NCBI GenBank assembly: GCA_934167435.1
Contig: CAKPKZ010000097.1
Coordinates: 1-6,085, forward strand
DNA: 6,085 nucleotides
From: an uncultured Clostridia bacterium
GTDB lineage: Bacteria; Bacillota; Clostridia; TANB77; CAG-508
Direction: 5' to 3'
Below are positions 1-4,942 of the stretch, piece by piece. The notes under the pieces were generated by a model. It did no database searches, was not told the DNA's origin, and worked only from the letters and a program-made list of their open reading frames with translations. Numbering within the stretch: position 1 is the stretch's first letter; each line of letters begins with the position of its first letter. The translations under genes and the position numbers were made by a program.

Positions 1-63
1 GTTCATAATCTCGGTAAAAAGATAAAACTTTCAGAACTAGAACAATATATAAAAGGAAACTAG
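1..63 (+). CDS. C-terminal end of a probable excisionase-type DNA-binding protein (partial)
   Basis: Frame 1 is open from the window edge to a TAG at 61-63 and gives 20 residues ending KIKLSELEQYIKGN. The pattern of glycine-lysine-lysine followed by a Lys/Ile pair and a final amphipathic SELEQYI helix is how many short excisionase/MerR-like helix-turn-helix proteins end (the wing, then a last helix). The other two forward frames close within the first 24 bases. Position just upstream of a serine recombinase gene fits an Xis or TnpV-like directionality factor. Only the tail is visible, so the family call is an inference; it could be another small HTH protein of the element. Confidence 0.5.
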   Translation, partial: VHNLGKKIKLSELEQYIKGN

Positions 64-71
64 ATACTATT
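59..71 (+). repeat. Direct repeat copy 1 (13 bp, at the stop of the upstream gene)
   Basis: ACTAGATACTATT occurs here and again at 235-247. In both copies the internal TAG is the stop codon of an upstream reading frame (the partial gene ending at 63 and the leader peptide ending at 239). The bases that follow (72-78) also loosely resemble the right arm of the terminator at 248-255. Confidence 0.7.
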
Positions 72-75
72 TATT

Positions 76-85
76 CTCTATAGAG
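76..85. repeat. 10-bp palindrome just upstream of the -35, possible operator
   Basis: CTCTATAGAG is a perfect palindrome ending four bases before the -35 hexamer at 90-95. Flanking bases ATTC (73-76) and GAAT (87-90) are also complementary but offset by one base. Its placement suits an operator for a regulator such as the small DNA-binding protein upstream, but a 10-bp palindrome in AT-rich DNA may be chance. Confidence 0.3.
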
Positions 86-89
86 GGAA

Positions 90-117
90 TTGACAAATCT
101 TAAAAAAGTGATATTAT
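90..117 (+). promoter_or_regulatory. Strong sigma-A promoter for leader peptide and recombinase
   Basis: A perfect -35 TTGACA lies at 90-95 and a -10 TATTAT at 112-117, with a 16-base spacer. TGA directly precedes the -10 (109-111), giving an extended -10. Transcription would start near 124, giving a leader of about 160 bases before the recombinase ATG. The promoter lies after the stop of the upstream gene, so the recombinase has its own transcript in addition to any read-through. Confidence 0.8.
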
Positions 118-161
118 AAATAACCAATGAAGAGGTATGCTCTAGAAATGGAGGTACATCT

Positions 162-239
162 ATGAAATATAAACACAAGATATCGAAAAATTATAATATT
201 GAATTTATTGAGGAGTCAGTAGTATTTAGACTTTACTAG
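162..239 (+). CDS. Leader peptide, 25 residues, upstream of the recombinase
   Basis: A small reading frame from ATG 162 to TAG 237-239 is preceded by an excellent ribosome binding site, GGAGG at 150-154, seven bases before the ATG. The peptide begins MKYKHKISKNYN and ends EESVVFRLY; it is basic at the start, and I recognise no family. Its last ten codons run through the left arm of the hairpin at 210-255, and the stop codon lies in the hairpin loop. Ribosome progress on this frame should therefore decide whether the hairpin can fold. This is the arrangement expected of translation-dependent attenuation, such as the leader of tet(M) in Tn916. The peptide is more likely regulatory than functional by itself. 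Expression is unproven, but binding site and layout are convincing. Confidence 0.6.
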   Translation: MKYKHKISKNYNIEFIEESVVFRLY

Positions 240-261
240 ATACTATTGTCTCCTCTTTTTT
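210..261 (+). terminator. Intrinsic terminator/attenuator ahead of the recombinase
   Basis: Left arm 210-225 (GAGGAG, T, CA, GTAGTAT) pairs with right arm 240-255 (ATACTATTG, T, CTCCTC). That is fifteen pairs including one G-U, with a single T-T mismatch and a 14-base loop. Six T residues follow at 256-261. This is a textbook Rho-independent terminator placed between the promoter at 90 and the recombinase start at 283, so most transcripts should stop here unless the hairpin is prevented from forming. The overlap with the leader frame suggests a translated-leader attenuator. Confidence 0.85.
235..247 (+). repeat. Direct repeat copy 2 (13 bp, at the leader-peptide stop)
   Basis: Second copy of ACTAGATACTATT (first at 59-71). 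It includes the leader peptide's TAG stop and the first eight bases of the terminator's right arm (240-247). Confidence 0.7.
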
Positions 262-272
262 AGTAAAAGGAG
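250..272 (+). promoter_or_regulatory. Alternative hairpin that would hide the recombinase ribosome binding site
   Basis: CTCCT at 250-254, the tip of the terminator's right arm, is complementary to AGGAG at 268-272, the recombinase ribosome binding site. TTT (256-258) with AAA (265-267) can extend it past a one-base bulge, leaving a six-base loop. It is mutually exclusive with the terminator hairpin, so the same arm could control termination in one state and translation in the other. Such complementarity also arises easily by chance because the terminator's left arm resembles a Shine-Dalgarno sequence. Confidence 0.35.
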
Positions 273-282
273 TTGAGTTTTA

Positions 283-2220
283 ATGAAAGACAAAAAGAAA
301 ATTGCAGGACTTTATATTCGTGTATCTACTGAAGATCAAGCAAGAGAAGGATTTAGTTTGCCAGAACAAGAAAAAAGATTAAGAGCCATGTGTGAGTATA
401 AAGGTTATGAAGTATATGATGTATATGAAGAACGAGGAATAAGTGCTAAAACTGGTAATTACAGGCCTGAGTTTGAAAGATTACTACAAGATGTTAGAGA
501 TAAAAAAGTAAATACTATTGTAGTGTTAAAATTAGATAGATTAACAAGGTCTGTTGCAGATTGGGAGAAGATACTTTCATTTTTAGAAGAAAATGAAGCT
601 TATTTGGATTGTGCTAATGATGAAATAAATACTACAAATGCTAATGGTAAAATGATTTCAAGAATACTTACATCAGTTTCACAACAAGAAATTGAAAGAA
701 CAAGTGAAAGAACTAAAATAGGACTAGCTGGTGCCATTAAGGTTGGACATATTCCACATCAAGCACCTTTAGGTTATAAACATGAAAATAAAAAACTTGT
801 AGTCGATTATGCTACAAAAGATGTAGTTATTAGAATATTTAATATGTATCATGATGGATTATCATATAAAAAGATAAGCAATATTTTAAATGAAGAAAAA
901 GTATTAGATAAAACTAATTGGAGAGATTCAACTATCTTAAATCTACTTGAAAATCCTATTTATAAAGGAGACTTTATTCATGGAAGAAGAACAAAGCACC
1001 CTACATATTATTTTGATGTTGTAGAACCATTAGTAAGCAAAGAATATTGGGAAGAATGCCAAGTTCAACAAAAGAAAAATTCTAGAAATTTTCAAAGAAG
1101 TTTAACTTATCTATTTATGCAAAAACTAAAATGTCCTAAATGTAAAAGAATATTAGGTGGTAAAGCAACTACTAAGAAAAACGGTAATTCATATTATTAC
1201 TATTATTGTCATGATTGTAAAATTAGTTTTAAAGAATCTGAAATAGAAAAAACAATAGATGAATATATGGATTCTATTGTTGAATATGATTCTATCGTTA
1301 ATCAATACTTCTTACCGATGATTAAACAAAAAATAGAAAATCCTAAAGAAGAATTAGAAAAGGAATTAAGAAGTCAAAAATCTAAATTTGATAGGATTAG
1401 AGAAGCATATATCAATGAAGTGTTTACTTTAAATGAATACAATGAGCAAAGAAAAAAGGTAGAAAAAATAATAAATGATTTGGAAACTAAATTAAACGAA
1501 ACTGAGGTGTGTGAAAAATTAAAATTTACTCCTAATGATATTTTAGTTAAAAGAGATATCGACTTTATCAATTCTATCAAGTATCCAGAAAAATTTAAAC
1601 AAAGAAATAAGTTTTGGAGCGAATATACAAGAGAAGAAAAATCAGAATTAATAATGAAGTATATTGAAGAAATAGAACTTACTGATAAATATGGAAATAA
1701 TAGTGATGTAGAATTTATTAAGTTTAGAGAAAGTATAGCAAATACTTCTAATGATTTATATTTCCAAGGCTATTATGATAGATATGTTCCATCACTATTT
1801 GGAAATATTTATGGAAAAATTAGATTTAGTGAATATCTACCTGAAGAAGAGATGGCACAGCAAATAATGAGATTAAGACAATTCTATGATGTTGGTTATT
1901 ATGAAGCAACATATAATGTTAAAGATAAAGTATTCTATTTTAACTTTTTAGAAGATAAGAAAACAATCGTCAGAGTATTCCCACTTGAAGATTATAGGAA
2001 TATGGATCCTGATGAGAAAATGGAAACATATAATCTTGGAGTATTATATGTTAAAGAAGATAATGGAACATTACTAGAAAATGAGGATGATGTATTCAAA
2101 TATATACCTGCTGAATGTGATAGTAATGTTGCATATAGTAAGGAACCTATATATGTAGAATCAAAAACTGTTCCTTACTATGAAGATGAAGGAAATTCAG
2201 AAGATGAAATTTCTTCATAA
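283..2220 (+). CDS. Large serine recombinase (element integrase/excisionase)
   Basis: The 645-residue protein integrates and excises the element through a covalent serine-DNA intermediate. The resolvase domain (about residues 5-150) has R13-V-S15 with S15 as nucleophile, and D85-R86-L-T-R89, matching the D67/R68/R71 set of gamma-delta resolvase. A recombinase domain spans about 160-260 (APLGYK, NPIYKGDFIHGRR). A zinc ribbon has C284-x2-C287 and C309-x2-C312. A coiled coil follows (about 355-410), as expected of large serine recombinases. Residues about 490-645 form an extra C-terminal region, rich in aromatic and acidic residues and ending in a very acidic tail; I do not recognise it. The start is ATG 283 with AAAGGAG at 266-272, ten bases upstream. 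Expression appears gated by the preceding attenuator. The nearby excisionase-like and MOBV genes recall TnpX of Tn4451, but orthology is not shown. Confidence 0.95.
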   Translation: MKDKKKIAGLYIRVSTEDQAREGFSLPEQEKRLRAMCEYKGYEVYDVYEERGISAKTGNYRPEFERLLQDVRDKKVNTIVVLKLDRLTRSVADWEKILSFLEENEAYLDCANDEINTTNANGKMISRILTSVSQQEIERTSERTKIGLAGAIKVGHIPHQAPLGYKHENKKLVVDYATKDVVIRIFNMYHDGLSYKKISNILNEEKVLDKTNWRDSTILNLLENPIYKGDFIHGRRTKHPTYYFDVVEPLVSKEYWEECQVQQKKNSRNFQRSLTYLFMQKLKCPKCKRILGGKATTKKNGNSYYYYYCHDCKISFKESEIEKTIDEYMDSIVEYDSIVNQYFLPMIKQKIENPKEELEKELRSQKSKFDRIREAYINEVFTLNEYNEQRKKVEKIINDLETKLNETEVCEKLKFTPNDILVKRDIDFINSIKYPEKFKQRNKFWSEYTREEKSELIMKYIEEIELTDKYGNNSDVEFIKFRESIANTSNDLYFQGYYDRYVPSLFGNIYGKIRFSEYLPEEEMAQQIMRLRQFYDVGYYEATYNVKDKVFYFNFLEDKKTIVRVFPLEDYRNMDPDEKMETYNLGVLYVKEDNGTLLENEDDVFKYIPAECDSNVAYSKEPIYVESKTVPYYEDEGNSEDEISS

Positions 2221-2276
2221 TAAAATGTGGGGCACGTTCTAACCTATAAGGTTGGAAGTGACGATAACATTTTATT
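2219..2276 (+). terminator. Long stem-loop after the recombinase, probable terminator or structured element
   Basis: AATAAAATGT (2219-2228, starting inside the TAA stop) pairs perfectly with ACATTTTATT (2267-2276). Inside it is a second stem: CAC (2233-2235), one bulged G, then TTCTAACCT (2237-2245) pairing with AGGTTGGAA (2249-2257) and GTG (2258-2260), around the loop ATA. U-rich sequence (TTTATC, 2276-2281) follows. Placement at the end of the recombinase gene fits a terminator, but the tail is not a clean T-run. The internal loop of GGGG (2229-2232) against ACGATA (2261-2266) looks more elaborate than most terminators. Confidence 0.5.
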
Positions 2277-2336
2277 TTATCTTATGAAAGTTTTAATTAT
2301 TACTTTAGTTTTAGTTATTACTTGAATAAGATAAAA
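2275..2336. repeat. 11-bp inverted repeat enclosing two 15-bp direct repeats
   Basis: TTTTATCTTAT at 2275-2285 is the exact reverse complement of ATAAGATAAAA at 2326-2336. The 40 bases between them hold TTTTAATTATTACTT (2291-2305) and TTTTAGTTATTACTT (2309-2323), identical at 14 of 15 positions with an 18-base period. The block lies directly upstream of the oriT and does not code. Iterated sites beside an oriT can bind accessory or regulatory proteins; that role here is inference. This and the neighbouring structures account for the whole non-coding stretch 2221-2459. Confidence 0.55.
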
Positions 2337-2342
2337 CGGATT

Positions 2343-2361
2343 CTAAGGTGTTAAACCTTAG
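2343..2361. repeat. 7-bp hairpin abutting the oriT
   Basis: CTAAGGT (2343-2349) and ACCTTAG (2355-2361) form a perfect stem with a five-base loop. It ends immediately before the CTCCC arm of the oriT hairpin at 2362, so it may be the outer part of the transfer origin. No T-run follows, so it is not an intrinsic terminator. Confidence 0.55.
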
Positions 2362-2412
2362 CTCCCATATCTTGTTAGTATGACAAGATATATAGGGAGT
2401 TATACATCTTGT
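2362..2412 (+). other. Origin of transfer (oriT), MOBV/pMV158 type, predicted nick 2399/2400
   Basis: The bases around the predicted nick, TATAGGGAG|TTATAC (2391-2405), match the pMV158/MOBV nick region TATAGTGTG|TTATAC at 13 of 15 positions. First hairpin: CTCCC (2362-2366) plus ATATCTTGT (2367-2375) pair with ACAAGATAT (2383-2391), a bulged ATA, then GGGAG (2395-2399). Second hairpin: ACAAGATATATA (2383-2394) pairs with TATACATCTTGT (2401-2412) with one mismatch and the loop GGGAGT. The two share the arm at 2383-2391 and exclude each other, as in pMV158. As I recall it, pMV158 has CACAC/GTGTG where this has CTCCC/GGGAG, with the same ATA bulge, so the stem has covaried. It lies just upstream of a MOBV relaxase gene, the usual place. 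Confidence 0.88.
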
Positions 2413-2459
2413 CAATGATATTAAAATATCCTTTTCAAGATATAATTGGAGGTGAATTT

Positions 2460-3800
2460 GTGTTAGAACTATCATACTCATTTCATATTGGAAATGATAA
2501 GAATAAAACTAAAAAAGCAAAGCAAAAGAATACTCCTACTAATTACAATAATAATGCTATTCAAAATGCTATGCAGTTATCAAAAGTAAATCATCATAAC
2601 TTAAGACAATATGATAATAATCCAGAGAAGATAAAAACTTTGTATGGTTCGAATGATATTGTAAGAGATGTTAAAGATTTGTATAAACAGGAATTTGAAG
2701 AAGCAAGATTAGAATATAATTCTAAACAAGCTAGAGATGATAGAAAAATAAAAGATTATTATAGTAAGATTAGCAATGATACAAAACACGATTTAGCAGT
2801 AGAAATTATTATAGAACTTGGAGATATGGATTATTGGTGGGACAAAGAAGAAAAAGAAATGTATAAGATGACTAAAGTCTATGATGAACAAATTTTATAT
2901 TTAAAAGAATTAGTTCCTGATTTTAAAGTAGCAAATGCAACTATACATTTTGATGAATCTTCTCCTCATCTTCATATAATAGGAATAGCAGTTAAAGAAA
3001 ATTGTAAAACAGGTATGACTAAGCAAGTTGGTAAATGTAGTGTTTTTACAAAAGATAATTTACCTAAAATACAAGATAAAATGAGAGTTAAATGTATTGA
3101 ATCATTTAATAAAGAATATGGTTTAAAAGCTATTTTGAAAGATAAACAAAAGGGAAGAAATATTGATTATAGAGTTAGTCAAATGGCTGATTACGATGAA
3201 CTTAAAAAGAATTATAATAAACAAAGACAAAAAATTAATAAACTAAATAATCAAACTAAAGATTTAAATACTAAATCAGAAGAAATAAAAGATATTGTTA
3301 ATAATTTAAGGAATCAACCATTATCAAATAAAAATTTGCTTTTATCTAATCAAAATAAAGACAAGATAATTGAATATATTGAAGAAGTAAGTAAATCTAC
3401 AAACAACTTTAAAGAAATAACAAACTGCTCCTTATCAATAGATAAGATTAAGGAAGATTTTGAAGAAAATCATAATGCTATTGAAGATTTAAGAAAAAGA
3501 GTTAGATTACAAAATGAAGAAATAAAAGATTTACAATATGATTTAAATGATAAAGACAATGAAATTTCAAGATTAAAATCTAAAATAGAGGATTTAAAAG
3601 ATACAATAGATTATTGGAAGGATAAGTTTCAAAGAGTTGTTAAATATATTCATGATAAAATACATGGAATATTTGGTGATAAAGACGATAAATATAAAGA
3701 AATGGCTGATAATTTATTTATAAACGGAATTATGGATGAAAAAGAATATACCAATGTAATCAGCAAAAAAGAAAAAAATTGTGATGATTTTGAAAGATAA
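2460..3800 (+). CDS. MOBV-family relaxase (Mob/Pre, plasmid mobilization)
   Basis: This 446-residue protein should nick the oriT just upstream and pilot the strand to a recipient, using a conjugation machine supplied by another element. I chose GTG 2460 because GGAGG at 2448-2452 sits seven bases before it and the protein then begins LELSYSFHIG. Earlier in-frame starts (TTG 2409, ATG 2415) lack a spaced binding site, and TTG 2409 overlaps the oriT. Numbered from the GTG, the N-H-x-x-R motif is at 45-49 (H46, R49), with H46 equivalent to the catalytic His22 of MobM. The metal-binding motif H163-F-D-E-S-S-P-H170-L-H172 has the H+7+9 spacing of MobM His126/133/135. Residues about 245-295 and 330-395 are coiled coil, as in the MOBV C-terminal region. 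No coupling protein or type IV secretion gene is visible, so the element looks mobilizable only. Confidence 0.93.
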   Translation: MLELSYSFHIGNDKNKTKKAKQKNTPTNYNNNAIQNAMQLSKVNHHNLRQYDNNPEKIKTLYGSNDIVRDVKDLYKQEFEEARLEYNSKQARDDRKIKDYYSKISNDTKHDLAVEIIIELGDMDYWWDKEEKEMYKMTKVYDEQILYLKELVPDFKVANATIHFDESSPHLHIIGIAVKENCKTGMTKQVGKCSVFTKDNLPKIQDKMRVKCIESFNKEYGLKAILKDKQKGRNIDYRVSQMADYDELKKNYNKQRQKINKLNNQTKDLNTKSEEIKDIVNNLRNQPLSNKNLLLSNQNKDKIIEYIEEVSKSTNNFKEITNCSLSIDKIKEDFEENHNAIEDLRKRVRLQNEEIKDLQYDLNDKDNEISRLKSKIEDLKDTIDYWKDKFQRVVKYIHDKIHGIFGDKDDKYKEMADNLFINGIMDEKEYTNVISKKEKNCDDFER

Positions 3801-3820
3801 TAATAAATATATGATTTATA

Positions 3821-3829
3821 TGGTAAAAT
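3821..3829 (+). promoter_or_regulatory. Candidate extended -10 promoter for the cargo operon
   Basis: TGGTAAAAT (TGN followed by TAAAAT at 3824-3829) lies 33 bases before the start of the CHAT gene, in the 62-base gap after the relaxase. No good -35 is present at the right distance (TAATAA at 3801-3806). The site is weak evidence that the cargo pair can be transcribed separately; read-through from the relaxase is equally possible since I see no terminator in the gap. Confidence 0.35.
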
Positions 3830-3862
3830 AAAAGTTATAAAAATTTAACTAGGAGGTAGAAT

Positions 3863-4924
3863 ATGTCAGTTACAATGTATGAAAATTCTGTAAAAAGAAA
3901 AAAAGATGAAATTGCAAGATTAAAAAAGGAAAGAGTTAGATATGTAAATACAATTAGTGATTGTAGTAAAAAAATTTTAAATGCAACAAAACAAGCAAGT
4001 TCTACAAAATCTTCATCTACTTATAAGAGTAAAATTAATGAGATTGCTAGAGAAAATAAGAAAAAAAGTGATGCTGAAAAGAAAATAACTGAGTATGATA
4101 AAAAGATAACCATCAAGGAGAGTGAATTGTTAAAAGAGGAACAAAAACTTAATAAAGCTAAAGAGATGGAATATCAAAAGTTAGAAAAACAAAGAAAAAT
4201 GACTATTGATGGTTTATCAATGGATTTATCCATTCAAAAATCAACCCAGAATGAACTTATTAAAGAGATTAAAAAACTTAAAGAAGCTAAGAATAAAATT
4301 AATATATTATTTATTGCATCTAATCCAGACATCGAATTTATTGATGATGATGGTAATACTATACAACAACAAAAATTAAAACTGGAAAAAGAGGCAAGAG
4401 AAATACATGAATCAATTCAAAAATCTCTAAAAAGAGACTCTATATCTTTTGAAACAAGGTGGGCTGCAAGAGTTACTGATTTAATTCAGTTTATAAATGA
4501 AGTTAATCCAACTATATTACATTTTAGTGGACATGGTACTTCTGATGGGAAATTAGTTTTTCAAGATAATAATGATCAACCAAAATTATTAAATATGGCT
4601 ACTTTAATTGAATTGATTAATGCTTCATCAGATAATCTTAGGTTGGTTGTATTAAATAATTGTTATTCTTCAATAATATCTGAGAAAGTTATTGATACTA
4701 TAGAGGCATCTATTGGAATGAATAATTCTATTGGAGATGAGGCAGCAATTGTTTTTGCATCACAACTTTATTCTTCTATAGGTTTTGGTCTTTCTTTAGA
4801 AAAGGCGTTTCAGCAAGCTATTGTAGCACTAAAATTATACGATATTCCAGAAGATGGAACACCTAAATTGTTTGTGTCAGATGGAATAGAAGCAAATGAA
4901 ATTTATTTAGTTACTAAAAATTAA
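3863..4924 (+). CDS. Coiled-coil protein with C-terminal CHAT (caspase-like) protease domain
   Basis: The 353-residue protein has two parts. Residues 1-145 are highly charged, Lys/Glu-rich coiled coil broken by a Ser/Thr-rich stretch (46-54). Residues 147-350 are a CHAT domain of the caspase superfamily: INILFIASNP strand (147-155), RWAARVTDLIQF (199-210), ILHFSGHG (218-225) with catalytic H224, VVLNNCYS (262-269) with catalytic C267, and IGMNNSIGDEAAIVFA (284-299). Both catalytic residues are intact, so an active cysteine protease is expected. There is no signal peptide or membrane segment, so it is cytosolic. AGGAGG at 3851-3856 supports ATG 3863. The next gene starts 18 bases after the stop. 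CHAT proteases act in bacterial conflict systems by cleaving partner proteins; trigger and substrate here are unknown. From memory, similar coiled-coil heads occur fused to TIR domains, suggesting a shared sensor or oligomerisation module. Confidence 0.88.
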   Translation: MSVTMYENSVKRKKDEIARLKKERVRYVNTISDCSKKILNATKQASSTKSSSTYKSKINEIARENKKKSDAEKKITEYDKKITIKESELLKEEQKLNKAKEMEYQKLEKQRKMTIDGLSMDLSIQKSTQNELIKEIKKLKEAKNKINILFIASNPDIEFIDDDGNTIQQQKLKLEKEAREIHESIQKSLKRDSISFETRWAARVTDLIQFINEVNPTILHFSGHGTSDGKLVFQDNNDQPKLLNMATLIELINASSDNLRLVVLNNCYSSIISEKVIDTIEASIGMNNSIGDEAAIVFASQLYSSIGFGLSLEKAFQQAIVALKLYDIPEDGTPKLFVSDGIEANEIYLVTKN

Positions 4925-4942
4925 ATGAAGGGAGAATAAATA

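Noticed and set aside
1193..1206. Run of five tyrosines in the recombinase as a repeat expansion
   Set aside because: It sits between the two halves of the zinc ribbon, where serine recombinases commonly have several aromatic residues before the second CxxC.
1374..1580. Minus-strand open frame of 68 codons
   Set aside because: It lies wholly inside the recombinase coiled-coil coding region, has no ribosome binding site, and its Leu/Ile/Ser-rich composition is what the reverse of Lys/Glu/Asp-rich AT-rich codons gives.
2409..2459. Upstream starts (TTG 2409, ATG 2415) for the relaxase
   Set aside because: The nearest G-rich stretch before them is the oriT nick region, about 15 bases from the ATG, and TTG 2409 overlaps the oriT. 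The GTG at 2460 has GGAGG at ideal spacing, and the family-like sequence begins just after it.
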